From Actinophytocola sp. (lineage in GTDB: Bacteria > Actinomycetota > Actinomycetes > Mycobacteriales > Pseudonocardiaceae): a stretch of DNA of 36,498 nucleotides. Position numbers and translations under genes: made by a program. Numbering within the stretch: position 1 is the stretch's first letter; every line of letters starts with the position of its first letter. The notes below the pieces were generated by a model. The model did not search any database. It saw only the letters and a program-made list of their open reading frames with translations, and was not told where the DNA came from. This document shows, one piece after another, positions 25,714-33,020 of this stretch. The DNA lies in the NCBI RefSeq assembly GCF_009379765.1, contig NZ_WHTD01000079.1:1-36498 (forward strand). Direction: 5' to 3'.

Positions 25714-25731
25714 CAGGTACCTCTCTCACCG

Positions 25732-25752
25732 GGCCGCCCGTTTTTGGCGGCC
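25732..25752 (-). promoter_or_regulatory. Hairpin between sigma factor and hydrolase genes
   Basis: GGCCGCC (25732-25738) and GGCGGCC (25746-25752) form a 7-bp stem with a loop that reads AAAAACG on this strand. It sits in the 76-bp spacer, 18 bp before the hydrolase start, and could act as a weak terminator or leader structure. Confidence 0.35.
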
Positions 25753-25789
25753 TCACAGGTACCGACGCAAGACCCCCGCGACTTGGACA

Positions 25790-27034
25790 TCAGCCGTCCA
25801 GCGAATCCCGGCGGCGGACCAACTCGTCCCGCTCGACCGGGTTGCCGCTCAGCGCGATCGCCCGCCCGTACGCGGCGACCGCACCGTCGCGGTCACCGGC
25901 ACGGCAGAGCAGGTCCGCGTGGGTCGCGTGCAGCGGCTGGTAGGTCCTGAGGGCGTCGTCCTCCAGAAGCGGTCGCAGGAGCCGCAGCCCTTCCTCGGTG
26001 CCCTCCGCGAAACCGACGGCGGCAGCCCGGTTGACCATCACGACCGGAGACGGGTTGAGGACTGCCAGCGCGTGGTACAAGCCCGCGATCGCCGGCCAGT
26101 CGACCGCGGCAGCGTCGGCCGCGCACATGTGGCAGAGCGTGATCGCCGCCTGGACCTGGTACTCGCCGATCCGTTCCAGGCGGGACGCCCGATTCAGGGC
26201 GCGCAGCCCTTCGGAGATCCGGCCGCCGTCCCACCGACGCCGGTCCTGCGCGTCGAGCGCGACGAAGCGTCCGTCGGCGTCGACTCGCGCCCCGCTGCGC
26301 GCGTCGTGCAGCAGCATCAACGCCAGCAGGCCCCAGACCTCTGCCTCGCCCGGCAGCAGCTCGGCCAGCATTCGGCCGAGGCGAAGCGCTTCCTGACACA
26401 GCTCGGCTCGGATCAGACGGTCGCCCTCGCTCGCCCCGTACCCCTCGTTGAAGATCAGGTAGACGACACGCAGGACGCCGCGCAGCCGGTCGGGCAGCTC
26501 GGTCCGGTCGGGAATCCGGTACGGGATCCGCGCCTCGGCGATCTTGCGTTTGGCGCGGACGATCCGCTTGCCCATCGTCGCTTCGGAGACGAGGAACGCC
26601 CTGGCGATCTCCCCGGTCGTCAAACCGCCGACGGCACGCAGGGTCAGCGCTACCCGCGCCGGCATGGCCAGCGCCGGATGGCAGCACGTGAAGATCAACC
26701 GCAACCTGTCGTCGTCCACCGCGGGCGCAGCTGCCGCTCTCGGGTGCTCCTGCGCGTTCAGGCGGGCCAGCTCGGCCAGCTGCGCGGTACGGCCGGCCTG
26801 GGAACGGTCGCGGCGCAACCGGTCGATCGCCCGACGGCGCGCCGCCACGGAGATCCACGCGGCCGGGTTCGCGGGCACGCCGTCGCGTCGCCACGCGGTC
26901 ACCGCGTCGGCGAACGCGTCCTGTGCCGCATCTTCGGCCAGCACAGGGTTACCGAGCTGGCGAACCAGCATGGCCACCACAGCCGCGCCCTCCTCACGGA
27001 ACGTCCGGGAGATCGCCTCGGCCGGGTCGATCAT
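25790..27034 (-). CDS. ECF42-type RNA polymerase sigma factor with TPR-like extension
   Basis: A 414-residue sigma factor. Region 2 includes VLAEDAAQDAFADAVTAWRRDG and the region-2.4-like AAWISVAARRRAIDRLRRD; region 4 is GLTTGEIARAFLVSEATMGKRIVRAKRKI. The C-terminal 220 residues form a helical TPR-like extension (VYLIFNEGYGASEGDRLIRAELCQEALRLGRML, and later GNPVERDELVRRRDSL). This length, extension and the upstream DGPF gene define ECF42 in published classifications; these lack a classical anti-sigma factor. It overlaps the DGPF gene by ATGA. Confidence 0.93.
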   Translation of the reverse strand: MIDPAEAISRTFREEGAAVVAMLVRQLGNPVLAEDAAQDAFADAVTAWRRDGVPANPAAWISVAARRRAIDRLRRDRSQAGRTAQLAELARLNAQEHPRAAAAPAVDDDRLRLIFTCCHPALAMPARVALTLRAVGGLTTGEIARAFLVSEATMGKRIVRAKRKIAEARIPYRIPDRTELPDRLRGVLRVVYLIFNEGYGASEGDRLIRAELCQEALRLGRMLAELLPGEAEVWGLLALMLLHDARSGARVDADGRFVALDAQDRRRWDGGRISEGLRALNRASRLERIGEYQVQAAITLCHMCAADAAAVDWPAIAGLYHALAVLNPSPVVMVNRAAAVGFAEGTEEGLRLLRPLLEDDALRTYQPLHATHADLLCRAGDRDGAVAAYGRAIALSGNPVERDELVRRRDSLDG

Positions 27035-27405
27035 GCCAACGGATCCAAAGGGGGCACGTCGTCGGGCGTCATCACCGGCCGCACCTCCACCGAACCGTAC
27101 CGGGCCATCGGCAAACGGGCCGCCAACCGCAGCGCCTCGTCGAGGTCGGCACACTCAACCAGGTAATACCCGGCGAGAATCTCCTTGGTCACCGCGAACG
27201 GCCCGTCCGTGAGCTCCATCTCGCCGTGCCGTACCCGCACGGTCGTCGCACTGTCCACCGAGCTCAGCGCGGCATTGGAAACCAGGGCCGCCGCCTCGCG
27301 CATGTTGTGGGTGACCTCGTCCCACTCGGGCATCTCGGCCCAGCGGCGATCCCGCTCCGCCTCGTCCCCGTCCGCCGCGTACAGCAACAGCATGTACCTA
27401 GACAT
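27031..27405 (-). CDS. YCII / DGPF-domain protein (ECF42 partner)
   Basis: A 124-residue dimeric-ferredoxin-like protein starting MSRYMLLLYAADGDEAE and containing the hallmark ELTDGPFAVTKEILAGYYLVE. DGPF genes are conserved next to ECF42 sigma factors and are their usual targets; biochemical function is not established. The ATG at 27405 follows a GAGGGAGTGGG ribosome site. Translation is coupled to the sigma gene. Confidence 0.92.
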   Translation of the reverse strand: MSRYMLLLYAADGDEAERDRRWAEMPEWDEVTHNMREAAALVSNAALSSVDSATTVRVRHGEMELTDGPFAVTKEILAGYYLVECADLDEALRLAARLPMARYGSVEVRPVMTPDDVPPLDPLA

Positions 27406-27461
27406 CCCACTCCCTCTGCCGACCCGGACATCCCACACGGTGGGCGGCCCCACGCCGAGAG

Positions 27462-27467
27462 TCGACA
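27462..27467 (-). promoter_or_regulatory. Candidate ECF42 -35 element
   Basis: TGTCGA lies 57 bp upstream of the DGPF start on the minus strand. Work on Streptomyces ECF42 reported TGTCGA as the -35 motif, as I recall it. I do not see a convincing -10 partner at the expected spacing, so this is tentative. Confidence 0.35.
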
Positions 27468-27496
27468 ACCTACTAGCTCGGCACGTGCCCGCTTAG

Positions 27497-27739
27497 CCAG
27501 TTGGCGTTTCCGCAGGTCAAAGACAGTATATCGTGGCCGTCGCCGTCCGCGGCCCGCGCTATTGCTGGCTGCCCGCCGGCAACGCACCCGCAGAGATCGC
27601 TCTCAAACAGAAGGACCGGGACCAGGCCGACGTCGCCCGCGCTTACGCCCTGCAAGAGCGCATCGCCGCCGAAACCCAGGCGCATCAACAGCGAGTGGCC
27701 GCTGCCACCGAGGCGGATGCGGGCCGCAATGCCACGTAG
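27497..27739 (+). pseudogene. Orphan coding fragment, charged C-terminus
   Basis: An open frame without a clear start (a stop codon precedes it at 27494; a possible GTG lies at 27533) reads GQRQYIVAVAVRGPRYCWLP and then a highly charged helical tail (KQKDRDQADVARAYALQERI). It has normal coding composition but no ribosome site or recognised family. It looks like the C-terminal remainder of a larger gene, next to a transposase scar. Confidence 0.3.
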
Positions 27740-27749
27740 CCTAAGTTGA

Positions 27750-27905
27750 TCATGCTGCTCTGGGGTTCATGGTGTGGAGTCTGATCGTGGCTGGCTGGTG
27801 GTGGCGGGTGCTGGCCGGCTCGTCGGGTTTCTTGACGCGGTAACTGTTGTGGCGGGCGCGTTTGACCGCGCGGGGGCAGGTGCGTTCGCGGCGGTCGGGG
27901 ATCAT
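27750..27905 (-). pseudogene. Transposase 3' scar (IS4-like)
   Basis: The minus strand encodes CPRAVKRARHNSYRVKKPDE followed by PATIRLHTMNPRAA and a stop, resembling the C-terminus of actinomycete IS4-type transposases. Upstream of it the homology is lost. It lies directly between the orphan fragment and argS. The sequence 27906-27988 holds nothing recognisable. Confidence 0.5.
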
Positions 27906-27988
27906 GCCTGAGCGGCACCGATAGTGCCTATGCGGTCCGAGAACGTGGCGGACCCGCTGTTCCCGAAGGATTGAGCAGGTTGGTTCGT

Positions 27989-29758
27989 CTACATCCGTTC
28001 TGGTGCGGCGATGCCGAGGAGCCCGAGCCCGGTGCGGAGGGTGTGTGCGGTGAGGCGGCAGAGCGCGAGGCGGTTGCCGCGTTCGGCTGGGTCGGCGGCG
28101 AGGACGGGGCAGGCTTCGTAGAAGTCTGTGAATGCTTTGGCCAGATCGAACAGGTAGCCGCACAGCCGGTGGGGTTCCAGCGTGGCGGCGACGTCGGTCA
28201 GGGTTGTGGCGAAGGCGTCCAGCACCAGCGCCAGTGCTCGCTCGGCTGGGTGCAGCGGCAGTGTTGGGTTGAGGTCGGGTGTGGTGTCACCCGCCTTGCG
28301 GAGGATGGAGCAGATCCGGGTGTGGGCGTACTGGAGGTAGACGCCGGTGTTGCCGGTGAAGGAGACCATGTGCTCGACGTCGAAGGCGTAGTCCTTGGTG
28401 CGGGATGCGGACAGGTCGGCGTACTTGACCGCGCCGATCCCTGCCTGTTCGGCGATCCGGTCCACCGTGTCCCGGTCAAGGTCCGGGTTCTTGTCGGTGA
28501 CGATCGCTGCGGCGCGGTCGACGGCGGCGTCGAGCAGGTCCATGAGCTTGACCGTGCCGCCTTCGCGGGTCTTGAACGGCCGTCCGTCCGGGCCGAGCAC
28601 GGTTCCGAACGCGACGTGCGTGACGTCGATGTCGTCGGTCAGCCAGCCGGCGCGGCGGGCGGCCTCGAAGATGAGCCGGAAGTGCAGGGCTTGGCGGGCG
28701 TCGACCACGTAGAGGATGCGATCGGCCTTGAGGTCGCGGGTGCGGTAGCGGATCGTGGCCAGGTCGGTGGTGTCGTAGCCGTACCCCCCGTCGGTCTTAC
28801 GGACCATGAGGGTCACCGGGTCGCCATCTGGGCCGGTGACCTCGGCTGAGAAGAACACCAGGGCGCCGTCGCTTTCCACCACCACACCACTTGCGGTGAG
28901 CTCGTCGACCACCCCGGCTAGTTGGGGGTTGTAGAACGACTCGCCAGCCGAGTCCTCCGGCGTGAGTAGCACGCCGAGCCGGTCGTAGATTTCCCGGAAG
29001 GCCAGTTCGGACTCGGCGACGATCCCGCGCCACCGCGCCACGGTGGCCGCGTCGCCGGCCTGGAGGGCGACCACGCGGGCGCGGGCGCGGTCGGCGAAGG
29101 CGGAGTCGGCGTCGAAGACGGCGCGGGCGGCCCGGTACAGCCCGTCCAGAGCGGACACGGTGGAGGTGCCGGCGGCGAGGTCGTCGTGGTGCCAGTGCGC
29201 CTCGGGGTGCTCGTCGAGGTACTGGATGAGCATGCCGAACTGGGTGCCCCAGTCGCCGAGGTGATTCTGCCGGATCACCTCGGCGCCGAGGAAGCCGAGC
29301 ACTCGAGCCAGGCAGTCACCGATGATCGTGGTGCGTAGGTGCCCGACGTGCATCTCCTTGGCGATGTTCGGGGCCGAGTAGTCGATCACCGTGCGCCGCC
29401 CGGACTGGGTGAGCCCGACACCGAGGCGAGCGTGCGCCAGGCGCCCGGCGACCTGTCGCCAGATCGCGGTGTCGGCGAGGGTCAGGTTGAGGAACCCGGG
29501 ACCGGAGGCCACGGCTTCGGTGATGGGGGTGCCGGTCGCGTTGTGCAGCGCGGCGGCGATGCGGGCGGCCAGGTCAGCGGGCTTGGTCCGGGCGCGTTTG
29601 GCCAGCGCGAGCGCCGCGTTTGACTGGAAGTCCGCGTGCTCGGACGGCCGCACGACCGGATCAGCGTCAGCCTGCGCGGGCAGTTCCCGTCCGATCGCAT
29701 CCGACACGGCGGCTGCGACTTGCCCGATCAGCCCAGGCACCTCGTCAGTGTTGCTCAA
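27989..29758 (-). CDS. argS: Arginyl-tRNA synthetase
   Basis: A 589-residue class Ia synthetase. The N-terminal Add-1 domain (about 1-110) is followed by the HIGH signature SAPNIAKEMHVGHLRTTIIGD, the ArgRS insertion GDWGTQFGMLIQYL, the KMSKS-equivalent PFKTREGGTVKLMDLL, and the C-terminal DALR anticodon-binding domain (about 470-589). It charges tRNA-Arg. Start is a TTG with GAAGGAGGAAG upstream. It is not next to lysA, its frequent actinomycete neighbour, and sits inside the repeat-bounded segment, so it may be a second or replacement copy. All motifs look intact. Confidence 0.93.
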   Translation of the reverse strand: MSNTDEVPGLIGQVAAAVSDAIGRELPAQADADPVVRPSEHADFQSNAALALAKRARTKPADLAARIAAALHNATGTPITEAVASGPGFLNLTLADTAIWRQVAGRLAHARLGVGLTQSGRRTVIDYSAPNIAKEMHVGHLRTTIIGDCLARVLGFLGAEVIRQNHLGDWGTQFGMLIQYLDEHPEAHWHHDDLAAGTSTVSALDGLYRAARAVFDADSAFADRARARVVALQAGDAATVARWRGIVAESELAFREIYDRLGVLLTPEDSAGESFYNPQLAGVVDELTASGVVVESDGALVFFSAEVTGPDGDPVTLMVRKTDGGYGYDTTDLATIRYRTRDLKADRILYVVDARQALHFRLIFEAARRAGWLTDDIDVTHVAFGTVLGPDGRPFKTREGGTVKLMDLLDAAVDRAAAIVTDKNPDLDRDTVDRIAEQAGIGAVKYADLSASRTKDYAFDVEHMVSFTGNTGVYLQYAHTRICSILRKAGDTTPDLNPTLPLHPAERALALVLDAFATTLTDVAATLEPHRLCGYLFDLAKAFTDFYEACPVLAADPAERGNRLALCRLTAHTLRTGLGLLGIAAPERM

Positions 29759-29840
29759 CCTTGCTTCCTCCTTCTCCGGTCGCCAGTGTCCCAGGTTCGG
29801 CGACGGGTCCTGATGTGGGAGGGAGTAGTGCAGCCAGCAG

Positions 29841-29889
29841 CCGACAGCTCGAGGGTTGTGTGACCTGCCTGTCGGTCCGCCTCCGCTGA
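29841..29889 (+). pseudogene. Detached 3' end of ddaH (possible attR)
   Basis: Codons RQLEGCVTCLSVRLR-stop reproduce the canonical C-terminus of dimethylargininase, including the catalytic-Cys motif, but nothing upstream of them matches ddaH. The 38-bp repeat with the intact ddaH covers 29846-29883 (33/38 identical). The coding differences within LEGCVTCLSVRL are all synonymous. The stop at 29887-29889 lies 9 bp from the convergent thiolase stop. Confidence 0.65.
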
Positions 29890-29897
29890 CCCGCCCG

Positions 29898-31067
29898 TCA
29901 GCTGACGTTCTCCAGCACCACCGCCAACCCCTGGCCCACGCCGATGCAGATGGCGGCCACGCCCCAGCGGTGGCGGCTCTCGCGCAGGACCTTCGCCAAC
30001 GTGCCCAGGATGCGGCCGCCCGACGCGCCAAGCGGGTGGCCGATCGCGATCGCGCCGCCGCGGGTGTTGACGATTTCCGGGTCGACCTTCCAGGTGTCCA
30101 GGCACGCCAGCGACTGCACCGCGAACGCCTCGTTCAGCTCGACCGCGGCGACGTCCGACCAACCGATGCCGGCCCGCGCCAGCGCCTTGTTCGCCGCCTC
30201 GACCGGCGCGTAGCCGAACCGCTGCGGCGCCAGGGCACTCGCGCCGCGGCCGGCGATCCGCGCGAGCGGCGGGCGGCCGAGCGGGGCGGCCGCCGAGCCC
30301 AGCAGCACCGCCGACGCGCCGTCGTTCAGCGGCGACGCGTTGCCGGCGGTGATCGTTCCGTCGGGGCGGAACGACGTCTTGAGCTTCGCGAGCTTCGCCA
30401 CATCGGTGTCCGCCCGGATGCCCTCGTCGCGGGTGAGGTCCGCCACCGGCACGGTGAGATCGTCGTAGAACCCTGCCTCCCACGCCGCGTGCGCTAGCCG
30501 GTGTGACCGCACCGCGAACTCGTCCTGCCGCTCCCGCGAGATGCCGAACTCCTCCTGGAGCTGCTCGTTCGACTCGCCGAGCGAGACCGTCCACTCCTTC
30601 GGCATCGCCGGGTTCACCAGCCGCCACCCCAGCGTGGTCGACACGGCGGTGACGTCGCGCGCCGGGAACGCGCGGTCCGGCTTGGGCAGCACCCACGGCG
30701 CGCGCGTCATCGACTCGACGCCGCCGGTGACCACGATGTCGGCGTCGCCGCACTCGATGGCTCGGGAGGCGGACATCGCGGCGTCCAGGCTCGACCCGCA
30801 CAGCCGGTTGACGGTGCTGCCGGGCACCGTCACCGGGTAGCCGGCGAGCAGCACCGCCATGCGGCCGACGTTGCGGTTGTCCTCACCGGCGCCGTTGGCG
30901 TTGCCGAGCACGACCTCGTCGACGGCCGCGGGGTCGAGCCCGGGGGAGCGGTCGGCGATCGCGCGCAGCACGGTGGCGGCGAGGTCGTCCGGGCGGACCT
31001 TCGCCAGCGCGCCGTCGAACCGGCCGAACGGAGTACGGACCGCGTCGTAGACGAATGCGTCACTCAT
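29898..31067 (-). CDS. Thiolase (acetyl-CoA acyltransferase, beta-ketoadipyl-CoA thiolase-like)
   Basis: A 389-residue thiolase. The nucleophilic Cys is C90 in VNRLCGSSLDA; the base pair is in NTRGGAIAIGHPLGASGGR and the second Cys in AAICIGVGQGLAVVLE. The NEAF motif (ELNEAFAVQSLAC) is present. It cleaves 3-ketoacyl-CoA in fatty-acid or aromatic-ring degradation; exact substrate is unassigned because no other beta-oxidation or pca gene is adjacent. Length matches the family. Confidence 0.93.
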   Translation of the reverse strand: MSDAFVYDAVRTPFGRFDGALAKVRPDDLAATVLRAIADRSPGLDPAAVDEVVLGNANGAGEDNRNVGRMAVLLAGYPVTVPGSTVNRLCGSSLDAAMSASRAIECGDADIVVTGGVESMTRAPWVLPKPDRAFPARDVTAVSTTLGWRLVNPAMPKEWTVSLGESNEQLQEEFGISRERQDEFAVRSHRLAHAAWEAGFYDDLTVPVADLTRDEGIRADTDVAKLAKLKTSFRPDGTITAGNASPLNDGASAVLLGSAAAPLGRPPLARIAGRGASALAPQRFGYAPVEAANKALARAGIGWSDVAAVELNEAFAVQSLACLDTWKVDPEIVNTRGGAIAIGHPLGASGGRILGTLAKVLRESRHRWGVAAICIGVGQGLAVVLENVS

Positions 31068-31115
31068 TGCCCCAGTCTCCCGGACGACTCGCGAAGTGGG
31101 GCTGTGACCTCGGTC

Positions 31116-31157
31116 CTCCGCCGGGCGCCGCCCCGGATGAGGTGGCGCCCGGCGGAG
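31116..31157 (-). terminator. Terminator of the sortase/LuxR operon
   Basis: A perfect 14-bp inverted repeat, CTCCGCCGGGCGCC (31116-31129) and GGCGCCCGGCGGAG (31144-31157), with a 14-nt loop, immediately after the stop codon of the LuxR-type gene on the minus strand. Confidence 0.88.
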
Positions 31158-31158
31158 C

Positions 31159-31794
31159 TCAGATCAGGCCCTCACGCAGGGCGTAGGCCACCGCGTGGGC
31201 GCGGTTCTTGAGCTGGAACCGGTTCGTCACGTCGTGGAGGATGCTCTTGACCGTGCGCTGGGAGTAGCACAGCTTGTCCGCGATCTCCTTCGTGGACATG
31301 CCGGACGCAACGAGCCGCAGCACCTCGCCCTCGCGGTTCGTGATGCCGGCCAGCTGCAGGCCGCGCGGCGCGAGCACGTGGCGCTGCAGCCGGGAGACCC
31401 GGTTGAGCAGCCGGCCCAGCAGGTCCGGCGGCAGCGCGCCCTCGCCGGCCGCGGCGGCGGTCACCAGACGCACCAGCACATCCGGCGTGCTCTCCGCGCG
31501 TCTGGCGACCGCGCACACGCCCGCCTCGACCGCGGTCAGCACCTCCGCGTCCTCCAGTTCCCCGGCCACGAGCACGATGCGGGTGAAACCCCGCCCCTGT
31601 AACGCCTTCAGCAGCGACGCGGTCCGCTCGTCGAACCGGTCCGCCGCGACCAGCGCGACAGTCCGGGACGGGTCCGCGTCCTCGTCGACGAGCCAGAGCT
31701 CCGCGCGCGTGCGCAGCGCCATCTGCACGCCGTTCTGCAGGATCGGATCGGTCGCGCGGGCGAGGACCTGGGTGCGGGTGGTGGTTGCCAACAT
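31159..31794 (-). CDS. LuxR-type regulator with degenerate receiver
   Basis: A 211-residue protein. The C-terminal LuxR helix-turn-helix (about 145-205) reads ITNREGEVLRLVASGMSTKEIADKLCYSQRTVKSILHDV. The N-terminal about 120 residues fold like a receiver by pattern, but the paired acidic residues and a clear phospho-Asp followed by the MP motif are missing, so it is probably not phosphorylated. GGGAG lies 6 bp before the ATG. It is the last gene of the surface operon, 15 bp after the sortase gene, and may give feedback control. Confidence 0.85.
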   Translation of the reverse strand: MLATTTRTQVLARATDPILQNGVQMALRTRAELWLVDEDADPSRTVALVAADRFDERTASLLKALQGRGFTRIVLVAGELEDAEVLTAVEAGVCAVARRAESTPDVLVRLVTAAAAGEGALPPDLLGRLLNRVSRLQRHVLAPRGLQLAGITNREGEVLRLVASGMSTKEIADKLCYSQRTVKSILHDVTNRFQLKNRAHAVAYALREGLI

Positions 31795-31809
31795 TGCTGT
31801 CTCCCCAAT

Positions 31810-32397
31810 TCAGACGAGTCGGTCGGCGTAGACGATGACGTTGTCGAGATAGCTGCGGGCCACGCGGTCGAACGCGCCGCCGCAGGTGATCAGGCGGAGC
31901 ACCGGGTCCGATGTGGAGCTCCAGATCCTGGTGGTGGGCAGCGCGGACTTGGCCGCCTGCTCCGTGCCGGTGACGGCGAAGGTCTTGCTGCTGTCGCGGT
32001 AGTGCACGGTGATCCGGTCGCCCGGCTCGAGCTCCTGCAGCCGGTAGAACACGTCCGGTCCGTCGGCCTTCGAGTCCACATGGGCCACCAGCACGGCCGG
32101 CCCGGGCTCACCTGGGCGCGGGCCCTGCTGGTACCAGGCGGCGAGCCCGAACTTCGGCGTCTGCATCGCGCCGTCGGCCTTCAGCCCGACGGAGACGAGC
32201 TTCGCGTCGACGCCGATCGCCGGGATCGTCACCCGGACCGGCGCGCCGGGGTCGTTCGACGGGGTCGAGACCGGGGCGTCCGATGTGGACTCCGACGGGG
32301 CGGCGGCGAGCTCGTCGACCTGCGCGCCGAGGATCACGGCGGCGCCGACCGCGAGTGCCGCGGCTGCGGTGAGCACCGCCGTGCGGGCGACGTTCAC
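31810..32397 (-). CDS. Class F sortase
   Basis: A 195-residue transpeptidase with an N-terminal membrane anchor (about 4-24). The catalytic triad motifs are the His in VLVAHVDSK, the Cys in LRLITCGGAF and the Arg in DRVARSYLDNVIVYA. The TLXTC-equivalent reads LITC, as in class E/F enzymes of actinomycetes. It attaches secreted proteins to the cell wall. The GTG start overlaps the stop of the Pro-rich protein gene (GTGA), making that protein the obvious substrate. Confidence 0.92.
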   Translation of the reverse strand: MNVARTAVLTAAAALAVGAAVILGAQVDELAAAPSESTSDAPVSTPSNDPGAPVRVTIPAIGVDAKLVSVGLKADGAMQTPKFGLAAWYQQGPRPGEPGPAVLVAHVDSKADGPDVFYRLQELEPGDRITVHYRDSSKTFAVTGTEQAAKSALPTTRIWSSTSDPVLRLITCGGAFDRVARSYLDNVIVYADRLV

Positions 32398-32936
32398 GAC
32401 CCGCTCCGGTCCGTGCGCGAGATCCAGTAGTAGCCGCCGGCGCCGGCCAGCGCGAGCAGGACCAGGGCCGGCACCGCGACCAGCAGCCAGTTCACCGGGT
32501 CCTCGGGGCCGGCTCCGGTCTCGATGCGGTTGGGCGTCGGCACGCCCTCCGGCGCGGGCTCGGGCCGGCCGACCGGTTTGGCCTGCGGCGTCGGTGTCGC
32601 GCTCGGCTCGTCGGCCGGCGGCTGCTTCGCGGGCGGGGTCTCGGCCGGGGGATCCTCGGTGGGCGGGTCCTCGGCGGGCGGCTCGTCCACCGGAGGCTCG
32701 CACTGCGCGGGCTCGGTGTCGCACGGGTCGGCGGGCGGCTCGCAGGAGTCCGGGCACGGGTCCGCCACGACGTCGGTGGCCGGCGGGTCGATCGGCAGCC
32801 TGGGCCGGGTGGGCGGAAGGGCGATCTCGGTGGCCTCGCCGATCGGCGGCGGCGGGGCGGCCGCGGCCTGCGGCGCGCCGAGCACCAGGGCGCCGAACAG
32901 GATCGTGCCGGCGACCGTGAACGTGCGGTGGTTCAT
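32394..32936 (-). CDS. Pro-rich surface protein, likely sortase substrate
   Basis: A 180-residue protein with a signal peptide (1-27, QAAAAP), a short four-Cys segment (DPCPDSCEPPADPCDTEPAQC), a Pro/Glu/Asp-rich rod with DPPTEDPPAETPP repeats, then RIETGAGPEDP, a membrane segment (WLLVAVPALVLLALAGAGGYYW) and a short charged tail (ISRTDRSGS). This is the layout of a cell-wall sorting signal, but no LPXTG is present; IETG is the best candidate. AGGAGG precedes the ATG. Translationally coupled to the sortase gene and preceded by the shared GTAAGG/CTCCTACCGGG promoter. Confidence 0.85.
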   Translation of the reverse strand: MNHRTFTVAGTILFGALVLGAPQAAAAPPPPIGEATEIALPPTRPRLPIDPPATDVVADPCPDSCEPPADPCDTEPAQCEPPVDEPPAEDPPTEDPPAETPPAKQPPADEPSATPTPQAKPVGRPEPAPEGVPTPNRIETGAGPEDPVNWLLVAVPALVLLALAGAGGYYWISRTDRSGS

Positions 32937-32965
32937 CGTGTTCCTCCTGGGTGACTGGTGTGTCG

Positions 32966-32999
32966 CCCGGTAGGAGTCACGACCTCCGGAAGGCCTTAC
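32966..32999 (-). promoter_or_regulatory. Candidate ECF promoter P1 (surface operon)
   Basis: On the minus strand GTAAGG (32999-32994), 17 bp, then CTCCTACCGGG (32976-32966). The same two blocks with identical 17-bp spacing occur upstream of the sigma gene at 34603-34636, while the spacer sequences differ. P1 lies about 30 bp before the Pro-rich protein start. Read as the -35 and -10 of the adjacent ECF sigma factor. Confidence 0.7.
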
Positions 33000-33020
33000 A
33001 ACTTTTCCGCGGAACTTCTT

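Noticed and set aside
27750..28163. A 137-codon minus-strand gene
   Set aside because: Its first half is antisense/offset to the 3' end of argS; only the C-terminal part resembles a transposase, so it was listed as a scar.
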